DNA of 55,539 nt from Mycolicibacter sinensis (GTDB lineage: Bacteria; Actinomycetota; Actinomycetes; Mycobacteriales; Mycobacteriaceae): NCBI RefSeq assembly GCF_001667375.1, contig NZ_LZIN01000060.1:1-55539 (forward strand), given 5' to 3'. This document shows, in pieces, positions 17,909-25,497 of this stretch; position 1 is the first letter of the stretch; the number at the start of each line of letters is the position of its first letter. The position numbers and the translations under genes were made by a program. Under the pieces are notes generated by a model. It was not told where the DNA came from. It saw only the letters and a program-made list of their open reading frames with translations, and made no database searches.

Positions 17909-18061
17909 ATGTGCGTACACGCGGTTGGCCCGCCTCCTCGGCGAGTGCAGGGCCCCCGAATCGGCAAGTCAGGTATCGACCGTCACAGCGTGTGCGCCCC
18001 GACCACACCGCGATCGACCTATCTACCGCGCCGACTTCGAAAGGCATCTGCCAGCGCATGA
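17909..18061 (+). CDS. Possible 50-aa upstream ORF coupled to rhlE
   Basis: ATG 17909 opens a frame (MCVHAVGPPPRRVQG...) of 50 codons. Its TGA stop (18059-18061) overlaps the rhlE ATG as ATGA. No ribosome site is evident and the composition is Arg/Pro-rich, so it may be an accident of high GC. The exact stop/start overlap is what makes it worth listing. Confidence 0.3.
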   Translation: MCVHAVGPPPRRVQGPRIGKSGIDRHSVCAPTTPRSTYLPRRLRKASASA

Positions 18062-19575
18062 CCCCGCTTATCTCCACCACCCGTCCCACCTCTCCCCCCA
18101 GCTTCGCCGAATTGGGCGTCCGCGACGAGATCGTCCGCGCCCTGGCCGAGGACGGCATCGAACACGCCTTCGCGATCCAGGAGCTGACGTTGCCGCTGGC
18201 TTTAGCCGGCGATGACCTGATCGGCCAGGCCCGCACCGGCATGGGCAAGACCTTCGGCTTCGGCATCCCGCTGCTGCAGCGGGTCAGCACCAGCACCGAC
18301 CGGCCGCTGACCGGCATTCCGCGGGCGTTGGTCGTGGTGCCCACCCGTGAGCTGTGCATCCAGGTCTCCGGCGACCTGGCCGACGCGGCCAAATATCTCA
18401 CCGCCGGGGACCGGCCGCTGTCGGTGCAGGCCATCTACGGCGGCCGGCCCTACGAGCCGCAGATCGAGGCGCTGAAGGCCGGCGCCGACGTGGTGGTCGG
18501 CACCCCGGGCCGGCTGCTCGACCTGGCCCAGCAGGGCCACCTGCAGCTCGGCGGGCTCACGGTGCTGGTGCTCGACGAGGCCGACGAAATGCTGGACCTG
18601 GGCTTTCTGCCCGACATCGGGCGCATCCTGGCCCGTATCCCCGACGACCGGCAGTCGATGCTGTTCTCGGCGACCATGCCCGGCCCGATCATCACGCTGG
18701 CCCGCAGCTTCATGAACCAGCCCACCCACATCCGCGCCGAGGCGCCGCACTCCTCGGCGGTGCACGACGCCACCGAGCAGTTCGTCTACCGGGCCCATGC
18801 GCTGGACAAGGCCGAACTGGTCGCCCGGATCCTGCAGGCCCGCGGCCGCGGCGCCACGATGGTCTTCACCCGCACCAAGCGCACCGCGCAGAAGGTGGCC
18901 GACGACTTGGGCGAACGCGGGTTCAAGGTGGGCGCGGTGCACGGCGACCTCAACCAGGTGGCCCGCGAGAAAGCCCTCAAATCGTTCCGCACCGGCGACA
19001 TCGATGTGCTGGTCGCCACCGACGTGGCCGCCCGAGGCATCGACATCGACGACGTCACGCACGTCATCAACTACCAGTGCCCCGACGATGAGAAGACCTA
19101 TGTGCACCGCATCGGCCGCACCGGGCGGGCCGGGAAGACCGGTGTCGCGGTGACCCTGGTCGACTGGGACGAGCTGCCCCGCTGGACGCTGATCGACAAC
19201 GCGCTGAACCTGTCCTGCCCGGATCCGGCCGAGACCTATTCCAGCTCTCCGCACCTGTTCACCGAGCTGAACATCCCCGCCGAAGCCAGCGGCACCATCG
19301 GCAGACCGGCCCGGTCGTCGGCCAAGCGGGCCGAGGGCACAGACGGCGAGCGCCGCGAGACGTCCGCCGACCGGCAGCGGGCGCCGCGTAACACCACCCG
19401 GTCGCGGCGGCGTACCCGCGGCGGCCAGGGCGGCTCGGCCGACGCCGCGCCGCAGGCCGCCCGGCCCGGCGATGCCGGCGAGGCCCGGACCGCCGGATCT
19501 TCTGACGACAGCGCGCCCCGGCGCCGTCGTCGCCGGCGGCCGAGCAAGGCGGCGGCCGCCGCGAACGGCAACTGA
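18058..19575 (+). CDS. rhlE: DEAD-box ATP-dependent RNA helicase RhlE
   Basis: 505 residues. Motifs in order: Q motif (FAIQELTLPLAL), I ARTGMGKT, Ia PTRELCIQ, II DEAD in VLDEADEMLD, III SATMPG, V ATDVAARGID, VI HRIGRTGRAGKTG. The C-terminal tail (from about residue 420) is basic, Arg/Gly-rich and disordered, typical of RNA-binding tails. In mycobacteria RhlE is the sole E. coli RhlE-like helicase and associates with RNA degradation and ribosome assembly. ATG 18058 was chosen by homology (FAELGVRD soon after the start). The 5' leader is about 180 nt. Alternative GTG 17911 in the same frame cannot be excluded. Confidence 0.92.
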   Translation: MTPLISTTRPTSPPSFAELGVRDEIVRALAEDGIEHAFAIQELTLPLALAGDDLIGQARTGMGKTFGFGIPLLQRVSTSTDRPLTGIPRALVVVPTRELCIQVSGDLADAAKYLTAGDRPLSVQAIYGGRPYEPQIEALKAGADVVVGTPGRLLDLAQQGHLQLGGLTVLVLDEADEMLDLGFLPDIGRILARIPDDRQSMLFSATMPGPIITLARSFMNQPTHIRAEAPHSSAVHDATEQFVYRAHALDKAELVARILQARGRGATMVFTRTKRTAQKVADDLGERGFKVGAVHGDLNQVAREKALKSFRTGDIDVLVATDVAARGIDIDDVTHVINYQCPDDEKTYVHRIGRTGRAGKTGVAVTLVDWDELPRWTLIDNALNLSCPDPAETYSSSPHLFTELNIPAEASGTIGRPARSSAKRAEGTDGERRETSADRQRAPRNTTRSRRRTRGGQGGSADAAPQAARPGDAGEARTAGSSDDSAPRRRRRRRPSKAAAAANGN

Positions 19576-19589
19576 GCCGGGCCGCCCAG

Positions 19590-20825
19590 ATGGTGCGACC
19601 GGAGCGCCGCACCGCCGGCGATCTGGTGGCCGCAGCGCTGATCGCGGTCGTTGTCGTCGTCGCCGGGGTGATCGTGTGGTGGACCAGTGACGCCCGCGCC
19701 ACGGTCAGCCGGCCCGCGACGGACTCGTCGAGCAACCCTCCGTCGGCCGCTATGGTGCCGGCGGCCCTGACCCAGCGGTGGACGGCACCCAGCCCGGTCA
19801 CCCGGGCGCCGGTAATGGTTTCCGGCACGGTGATCACCGGCGACGGGCCGCAGCTGACCGGACGTGACCCGAGCACCGGCGAGGAACGCTGGAGCTATGC
19901 CCGCGGCGTCGATCTGTGCGCGGTGTCCTGGATCTACCGCTATGCCGTCGCGGTGTACCCCGACTCCCGCGGCTGCGGCCAGGTCAGCACGATCGTCGCG
20001 GCGAGCGGCCAGCGCGGACCGGCCCGAACCAGTTATGCCGATAAGAGTGTGACCGTCACCTCCGAGGGCAGTGCTGTGCTCTCGGCCGGAAGTACCCGCC
20101 TGGAGCTGTGGCGCTCGGACATGGTCCGGACGCTGTCCTACGGCGAGATCGACGCCCGGGTGAAACCGTCGGCTCGCGGCCGCGGCCAAGGCTGCACCCT
20201 GGTGTCGGCCGCCGCGGCGTCGGCGGCGGTCTCGGTGCTCGAGGCCTGCCCGGGACAAGATGATCTGCAACTGACCCTGCTGCGCCCCGGCAAGGACGAA
20301 GACGAGCCGGAACGCCAGCATGTGCCCGAGCCCGGGGTGGCCGCCGACTCCGGCGCCCGGGTGCTGGCGGTGACCGACTCCGATTCCGGCACCAATACCG
20401 CGGTCTACCTGCCTACACCGCAGCCGCGGGTGGAGGTGGTCGACCAGACCGGCACCACGATCGCCAAGACGCTGCTGCCGGGCAGACCCACCGCCGACAG
20501 CGCCGCCCTGCAGGTGTCCCGGCCCACCGGGTTGGTGTGCTGGTGGACCGGCGATGCCGTGATGGTATTCGACGCCGGAACCCTGACCTACCGCTACACC
20601 GTCCCGGCCGCCGGGGCCAGGGTTCCGCTGGGACCGGCGGCACTGATGGCCGATCGGCTGCTGATTCCGGTGACCGGCGGGGTGGGCGTGTTCGACCAGT
20701 ACACCGGCGCATTCGAACGCGTCATCCCGGTCAGCCGCCCGCCCGGTGTGGCGGCGGTGTTTCCGGCGGTGTCGGGCCCGACGGTGCTCGAGCAGCGCGG
20801 CGACACCGTGGTCGCGCTGGGCTGA
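19590..20825 (+). CDS. Membrane-anchored beta-propeller-like protein (Rv3212 type)
   Basis: 411 residues. N-terminal TM helix at about residues 11-30 (VAAALIAVVVVVAGVIVWW), then a large extracytoplasmic domain. It has repeated short beta-like blocks (DPSTGEERWSYARGV; VFDAGTLTYRYTV; VFDQYTGAFERVI) that resemble PQQ/WD-type propeller blades. It begins 14 bp after rhlE and is probably co-transcribed. Length matches Rv3212 (407 aa). Function unknown; no catalytic motif is visible. Confidence 0.83.
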   Translation: MVRPERRTAGDLVAAALIAVVVVVAGVIVWWTSDARATVSRPATDSSSNPPSAAMVPAALTQRWTAPSPVTRAPVMVSGTVITGDGPQLTGRDPSTGEERWSYARGVDLCAVSWIYRYAVAVYPDSRGCGQVSTIVAASGQRGPARTSYADKSVTVTSEGSAVLSAGSTRLELWRSDMVRTLSYGEIDARVKPSARGRGQGCTLVSAAAASAAVSVLEACPGQDDLQLTLLRPGKDEDEPERQHVPEPGVAADSGARVLAVTDSDSGTNTAVYLPTPQPRVEVVDQTGTTIAKTLLPGRPTADSAALQVSRPTGLVCWWTGDAVMVFDAGTLTYRYTVPAAGARVPLGPAALMADRLLIPVTGGVGVFDQYTGAFERVIPVSRPPGVAAVFPAVSGPTVLEQRGDTVVALG

Positions 20826-20847
20826 TACCGGCGACCTTCCCTGGGCA

Positions 20848-20905
20848 CGAGCGTGCGCAGACCCGGGAATTCGCTCGGCCTGGCGGCCGGGTACACGCAC
20901 GCTCG
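20848..20905. terminator. Inverted repeat between convergent genes
   Basis: CGAGCGTGCG (20848-20857) and CGCACGCTCG (20896-20905) are perfect complements separated by 38 nt, which contain a second pairing (ACCCGG/CCGGGT type). It lies between the Rv3212-like and soj-like stops, and on the minus strand a T run (20916-20911) precedes it. Probably a bidirectional transcription end; not a canonical U-tract terminator on the plus strand. Confidence 0.5.
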
Positions 20906-20919
20906 CGGATAAAAAACGC

Positions 20920-21720
20920 CTAGATCTCGGGGCTGAAGGTGGGCAGCGTCTTGCCCCGCTTCCAGTAGGTGAGCAGCGCTTCGGCCAGCTCCCGATACGC
21001 CTGGGCGCCTTTGTTTTTGCGGGCCGCGATCACCGACGCGCCCGATGCACTGGCCTCGGCGAACCGCACGGTGCGCGGGATCGGCGGGCCCAGCACCGCC
21101 AGACCGTACCGGTCGGCGATGTCGAGCAACACGTCACGGCTGTGGGTGGTGCGCGAGTCGTACAGCGTCGGCAACGCGCCGAGCAGGCGCAGTTTCGGGT
21201 TGGTTATCTGCTGGACGTCGGCCACCGTGCGCAGGAACTGGCCGACGCCGCGGTGGGCCAGTGTCTCGCACTGCAACGGCACGATCACCTCGCCGGCGGC
21301 GGTGAGCCCGTTGAGGGTGAGCACCCCCAGCGACGGCGGGCAGTCGATGATGGCCACGTCGAACTCGTCGTCGAGCTTGGCCAGCGCCCGCGCTAAGGCG
21401 TACTCGCGGCCGGCGCGCATCAACAGCATGGCCTCGGCGCCGGCCAGGTCGATGTTGGCCGGCAGCAGCGTCATGCCTTCTTCGGTCGGCACCAGTGCGG
21501 CGTTGGGTTCGACCTCGCCGAGCAGCACCTCGTGTATGGACACCGGCAGCTTGTCGGGGTCGTGCCCCAGTGAGAAGGTCAGGCAGCCCTGCGGGTCGAG
21601 GTCGACCAGCAGCACCTGCTGACCCAGTTCGGCCATCGCCGCCCCCAGCGACGCCACCGTCGTGGTCTTGGCCACGCCCCCTTTCTGGTTGGCAACCGCC
21701 AGTATCCGCAGTCGGCTCAC
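20920..21720 (-). CDS. ParA/Soj-family ATPase (Rv3213c type)
   Basis: 266 residues, the same length as Rv3213c. Deviant Walker A NQKGGVAKTTT near residue 11, Walker A' LLVDLDPQG, Walker B DVAIIDCPPSL. An orphan ParA: no parB gene lies beside it, so a role in positioning something other than the chromosome origin is possible. GTG 21720 was chosen since GGAGGAAG lies 5-12 bases upstream. The long upstream open frame covers the divergent gpm2 gene. Confidence 0.88.
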   Translation of the reverse strand: MSRLRILAVANQKGGVAKTTTVASLGAAMAELGQQVLLVDLDPQGCLTFSLGHDPDKLPVSIHEVLLGEVEPNAALVPTEEGMTLLPANIDLAGAEAMLLMRAGREYALARALAKLDDEFDVAIIDCPPSLGVLTLNGLTAAGEVIVPLQCETLAHRGVGQFLRTVADVQQITNPKLRLLGALPTLYDSRTTHSRDVLLDIADRYGLAVLGPPIPRTVRFAEASASGASVIAARKNKGAQAYRELAEALLTYWKRGKTLPTFSPEI

Positions 21721-21820
21721 GTTGCTTCCTCCCTTTGCACCACCGCCATACTGGCACGGCTTGCGGCCCCCGCAGCACCAAACGCGGCTCGGTGTCCGCC
21801 GTCGGGCAGAATCGACGGAC

Positions 21821-22417
21821 GTGAGCATCGAGGAACACCGGTTGCTGCTTGTGCGCCACGGTGCGACCGAGTGGTCGGAGAGCGGGCGGCACACCGGGCG
21901 CACCGATTTGGAGCTGACCGACACCGGCCGGCGCCAGGCGGTGGCCCTCCGCTCGACGCTGGCCAAGCTCCGGCTGGACAACCCGCTGGTGATCTCCAGC
22001 CCACGCCGGCGCGCCCAGGTCACCGCCGAGCTCGCCGGCCTGCACGTCGATGAAATCTCCGACGACCTCGCCGAATGGGACTACGGCCGCTACGAGGGGC
22101 TGACGACCGAGCAGATCAGGGAATCCGAATCCGACTGGCTGATCTGGACCCACGGCAGCGCGGGCGGTGAAACGGTGGCACAGGTCAGCGATCGCGCCGA
22201 CCGGGTGTTCGCGTCGGCGCTGCGGCAGCTGGCCGCGCGCGACGTGGTCTTCGTCGGCCACGGTCACTTCTCCCGGGCGGTGATCACCCGCTGGCTCGAG
22301 CTGCCGTTGGCCGACGGTGCGCGTTTCGGGATGACCGCGGCGTCGATGGCGGTCTGCGGATTCGAGCACGGCGGGCGCCAGCTCACCGCGCTCGGGCTGA
22401 CCGGGCCGGGAGCCTGA
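21821..22417 (+). CDS. gpm2: Histidine phosphatase (Gpm2, Rv3214 type acid phosphatase)
   Basis: 198 residues with the phosphoglycerate-mutase-like signature LLLVRHGATEWS near residue 10 (catalytic His in RHG) and a second His in VGHGHFSRAV near residue 148. The M. tuberculosis counterpart was shown to be an acid phosphatase rather than a mutase. GTG 21821 was chosen because homology starts there; a longer frame begins at 21662 inside the soj-like gene region. Six bases separate it from entC. Confidence 0.88.
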   Translation: MSIEEHRLLLVRHGATEWSESGRHTGRTDLELTDTGRRQAVALRSTLAKLRLDNPLVISSPRRRAQVTAELAGLHVDEISDDLAEWDYGRYEGLTTEQIRESESDWLIWTHGSAGGETVAQVSDRADRVFASALRQLAARDVVFVGHGHFSRAVITRWLELPLADGARFGMTAASMAVCGFEHGGRQLTALGLTGPGA

Positions 22418-22422
22418 GGGTT

Positions 22423-23538
22423 TTGACGACACCGTCGTTCGTGCTGTCCGGACCGACCGGAACGCTGGTGGCCGAGGGGGCGGCGACCGGCTTCGGTGAT
22501 GTCAGTGCCGCGCAGGCCGCGCTGACGTCCGGTGAAACGCCAATCGTGGTGGGCGCGTTGCCTTTCCGGCCCGGAGACGCCTGCGCCTTGTTCGCACCGA
22601 AACAAGTCCGCCGCGACGACGCGCTGTCGTTGCCGCCCGAGTCGGCGCTGCCCGCCGTGCGCATCGCCGCACAGCTGCCGGAGCCCAGCGAGCACCGCGC
22701 CCGGATCCGCCGGGCCCTGCACGAACTGACCGCGGCCCCGGGCACCCTGCGCAAAGTGGTGCTGGCCCGCGGGTTGCGCCTGGCCGCCGACGCGCCGCTG
22801 GACGCCGGCACCGTCTTGCGCCGGCTGGTCACCGCCGATCCGAGCGGCTACGGCTATCTGGTCGATTTGAGTGCCGCCGGGGACGCCTACGCCGGGGCGG
22901 CCCTGGTGGGCGCCAGCCCCGAATTGCTGGTCGCCCGCGACGGCGACCGGGTCACCTGCCGGCCGTTCGCCGGCTCGGCGCCGCGCTCCCCCGACCCGGC
23001 CGTCGACGCCGCCAACGGCGCCGCGCTGGCCGAATCCGGTAAGAACCGCCACGAGCACCAACTGGTCGTCGACCAGTTGCGCACCGCGCTTGCGCCGCTG
23101 TGCACCGAGCTCGACATCGCGCCGGCGCCGCGCCTGACCGGCACCGCCGCGGTCTGGCACCTGAGCACCCCGATCACCGGCCGGCTCCGCGAATCCGCCA
23201 CCACTGCACTGGATTTGGCGCTGGTGCTGCACCCGACGGCGGCGGTCGGCGGATTCCCGACGGCGGATGCGCTCGACCTCATCGGCCAACTGGAGGGCGA
23301 CCGCGGTTTCTACGCCGGCGCGGTCGGGTGGTGCGACGCCGGCGGCGACGGCGCCTGGGTGGTGTCGATCCGCTGCGCGCAATTGTCCGCCGACCGGCGA
23401 TCCGCGCTGGCCCACGCCGGTGGCGGGATCGTCGCCGAGTCCGACCCCGACGAGGAGCTGGCCGAAACCGTGACGAAGTTCAGCACGATCCTGACGGCGC
23501 TTGGCGTTTCGCCGCCCAGCGCAGCGCCGCGGGACTGA
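22423..23538 (+). CDS. entC: Isochorismate synthase EntC
   Basis: 371 residues, chorismate-binding enzyme family. Contains VVLARGLRL, PFAGSAPRS, LVVDQLRTAL, the HLSTPITG motif, LHPTAAVGGFP, and the C-terminal GGGIVAESDPDEEL with acidic metal ligands. It converts chorismate to isochorismate, for menaquinone in this context (Rv3215). The start appears to be TTG 22423, since homology begins at about residue 5 and no ATG or GTG is nearby. Its last 59 bp overlap the convergent Rv3217c-like gene. Confidence 0.9.
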   Translation: MTTPSFVLSGPTGTLVAEGAATGFGDVSAAQAALTSGETPIVVGALPFRPGDACALFAPKQVRRDDALSLPPESALPAVRIAAQLPEPSEHRARIRRALHELTAAPGTLRKVVLARGLRLAADAPLDAGTVLRRLVTADPSGYGYLVDLSAAGDAYAGAALVGASPELLVARDGDRVTCRPFAGSAPRSPDPAVDAANGAALAESGKNRHEHQLVVDQLRTALAPLCTELDIAPAPRLTGTAAVWHLSTPITGRLRESATTALDLALVLHPTAAVGGFPTADALDLIGQLEGDRGFYAGAVGWCDAGGDGAWVVSIRCAQLSADRRSALAHAGGGIVAESDPDEELAETVTKFSTILTALGVSPPSAAPRD

Positions 23539-23890
23539 ACAGCGCCGCCAGCACCGCCACCGCGGCCGCGCCGACCAGCACGCCGTAGCCCCAGCGGTGC
23601 GAGCCGACTCCCAGGTACCAGGCCACCGGCAGCAGCGTCATGTTGACGAACACCGCGATGCCGCGGCCGAGCCGCCGGCCCCGCAGCAACCCCCAGCCGG
23701 CGGCCAGCACCGCGGCCCCGACCAGCGCGAACCACGCCGCGGTGCCGTAGCCGTTGACCACCCGCTGATCCGCTCCGGCCACGGCGCGCACCACCAGCGT
23801 CGCGGCGACCGCCAGCCCGGCCACCCCCTGGACGGCGACGATCAGGCCCGCACCGCGCACAGCGCGCGGGAGATCGGCGACGGCGTTCAC
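23480..23890 (-). CDS. Small integral membrane protein (Rv3217c type)
   Basis: 136 residues from GTG 23890, with four hydrophobic stretches (about 12-35, 50-66, 76-92 and 98-118). Matches the size and place of Rv3217c (143 aa). The 3' end overlaps entC on the opposite strand by 59 bp; Rv3216 (an acetyltransferase), which separates the two in M. tuberculosis, is missing. No function can be assigned. Confidence 0.75.
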   Translation of the reverse strand: MNAVADLPRAVRGAGLIVAVQGVAGLAVAATLVVRAVAGADQRVVNGYGTAAWFALVGAAVLAAGWGLLRGRRLGRGIAVFVNMTLLPVAWYLGVGSHRWGYGVLVGAAAVAVLAALFSPAALRWAAKRQAPSGSC

Positions 23891-23945
23891 GCCGACAGCC
23901 TAACCACCGGGTGCCATCGCTTCGATGCCCATAGACTGGTATCCC

Positions 23946-24923
23946 GTGCGCGCCGTGCTGATCGTCAACCCCAATGCCACCTCGACCACCGCCGCCGGAC
24001 GTGACCTGCTGGCCTACGCGCTCAAGAGCCGCCTCGACCTGAGCGTGGTGCACACCGACTACCGGGGCCACGCCATCGAGATCAGCCAGGCCGCGGCCCG
24101 CGACGGGGTCGATCTGGTCATCGCGCACGGCGGCGACGGGACGGTGCACGGCGTGGTCAACGGCCTGCTCGGACCGCCCGGTTCGGCGCCGCCGAAGCAC
24201 CTGCCCGCGGTGGCGGTGGTGCCGGGCGGTTCGGCGAACGTCTTCGCCCGCTCGCTGGGGATTGCCGCCGACCCGACCGTCGCCACCAACCAGGTGATCG
24301 AATTGATCGACGGCCGTGGCGGCCAGCCCCGGTGGCGCCGGATCGGGCTGATCGACTGCGGTGAGCGGTGGTCGGTGCTCAACGCGGGAATGGGCGTCGA
24401 CGGGGAGGTGGTGGCCGCGGTGGAGGCCGAGCGCGAGAAGGGCCACGCCGTCACCGCGCTGCGCTACGTTCGGGCGGCGGTTCCCGCCGTGCTGGCCACC
24501 ACGCGTCGCGCGCCGACGTTGACGCTGCAGCTGGGCGACGACGAGCCGGTCGCCGGCGTGCACTTCGTGTTCATCTCGAACTGCAGTCCCTGGACCTATG
24601 CCGATGAACGCTGCGTGTGGACCAACCCCAATACCACGTTCGAGGCCGGGCTGGGGGTGTTCGCAACCACCAGCATGAAGGTGCTGCCCACCTTGCGGCT
24701 GGTCCGGCAGATGCTGTCCAAGCGGCCGAAGCTGAGCGCCAAGCAGCTCATCCGGGACGACGATGTGACCGTTCTGCGCGTCGACGCCGGCGACACACCG
24801 ATCGCCACCCAGATCGACGGTGAGTATCTCGGACTGCGCAGTGCGATGACGTTCCGCGCGGTGCCCGACGCCCTCAGCGTCGTCGCTCCTGCGCCGAAAA
24901 GCCCCGCTGAACTGCGGAGATAG
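23946..24923 (+). CDS. Diacylglycerol/lipid kinase-like protein (DagK family, Rv3218 type)
   Basis: 325 residues: VLIVNPNATST at the N-terminus, the nucleotide-binding AHGGDGTVHGVVNGL near residue 66, and PGGSANVFARSLG near residue 100, all hallmarks of the DAGK catalytic domain. It phosphorylates a lipid or sphingosine-like alcohol with ATP; the substrate is not known. GTG 23946 was chosen because TAGACT (23932-23937) ends 8 bases before it, predicting a leaderless mRNA; ATG 23925 in frame is an alternative. Confidence 0.87.
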   Translation: MRAVLIVNPNATSTTAAGRDLLAYALKSRLDLSVVHTDYRGHAIEISQAAARDGVDLVIAHGGDGTVHGVVNGLLGPPGSAPPKHLPAVAVVPGGSANVFARSLGIAADPTVATNQVIELIDGRGGQPRWRRIGLIDCGERWSVLNAGMGVDGEVVAAVEAEREKGHAVTALRYVRAAVPAVLATTRRAPTLTLQLGDDEPVAGVHFVFISNCSPWTYADERCVWTNPNTTFEAGLGVFATTSMKVLPTLRLVRQMLSKRPKLSAKQLIRDDDVTVLRVDAGDTPIATQIDGEYLGLRSAMTFRAVPDALSVVAPAPKSPAELRR

Positions 24924-25004
24924 CGCCTAATGCGGCCAATGAGCACACAGTTGAAACCACTGTAGTACACCCCGTGCGCCGGTTTGGGAGCAACCCCGCG
25001 CAAG

Positions 25005-25071
25005 CGTGACGTTGGCCACGTGATAACGGACACTCTTGACATCTGTCCAAGCTGTGAAACGATCGAGAAAT
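25005..25071 (+). promoter_or_regulatory. whiB1 promoter with CRP site
   Basis: CGTGA-N6-CCACG (25005-25020) is a near-perfect mycobacterial CRP (Rv3676) half-site pair. -35 TTGACA is at 25036-25041 and a weak -10 AACGAT at 25058-25063, predicting +1 near 25070-25071. The CRP site centre would be at about -58.5, the spacing known for M. tuberculosis whiB1, where CRP-cAMP controls expression. Confidence 0.7.
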
Positions 25072-25166
25072 CGGATGCAAGCCGTATTCATTTCTTGCCG
25101 CCGCTTATAACAGCCGAAAATCAACGTGCGCGCCCTGCTGCGCTCAGAGTGAGGAGTTGGAGACTT

Positions 25167-25421
25167 ATGGATTGGCGCCACAAGGCGGTCTGTCGCGACG
25201 AGGACCCAGAGCTGTTCTTCCCGGTGGGAAACAGCGGGCCTGCACTTGCTCAGATCGCTTCCGCTAAGCAGGTCTGCGCCCGGTGCCCGGTGGTCACCGA
25301 GTGCCTTACCTGGGCGCTGGAGACCGGCCAGGACGCCGGTGTGTGGGGCGGCATGAGCGAGGACGAGCGGCGCGCCCTCAAGCGCCGCAACGCCCGGACC
25401 CGGGCACGCAGCGGGGTCTGA
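25167..25421 (+). CDS. whiB1: WhiB1 NO-responsive 4Fe-4S regulator
   Basis: 84 residues, the exact length of WhiB1: MDWRHKAVC with Cys9, then CARCPVVTEC giving Cys37, Cys40 and Cys46, the GVWGGMSEDERR turn, and a basic RRNARTRARS tail. WhiB1 binds SigA region 4 through its Fe-S cluster and becomes a DNA-binding repressor on nitrosylation; it is essential in M. tuberculosis. ATG 25167 with GAGGAG 10-15 bases upstream. The leader is about 96 nt. Confidence 0.96.
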   Translation: MDWRHKAVCRDEDPELFFPVGNSGPALAQIASAKQVCARCPVVTECLTWALETGQDAGVWGGMSEDERRALKRRNARTRARSGV

Positions 25422-25438
25422 CCCCAGCAGAGGACTGT

Positions 25439-25487
25439 CGACGCGGCTCCGACCTGGTCGGGACCGCGTCGTTCTGTGCGCCCTTTT
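25439..25487 (+). terminator. Terminator after whiB1
   Basis: CGACGCGG (25439-25446) pairs with CCGCGTCG (25464-25471), with an inner CCGACC/GGTCGG extension and a tiny loop. TTCTGTGCGCCCTTTT follows. A strong stem with a partly U-rich tail between the convergent whiB1 and pdtaS genes. Confidence 0.65.
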
Positions 25488-25497
25488 CTAGGGGCCC

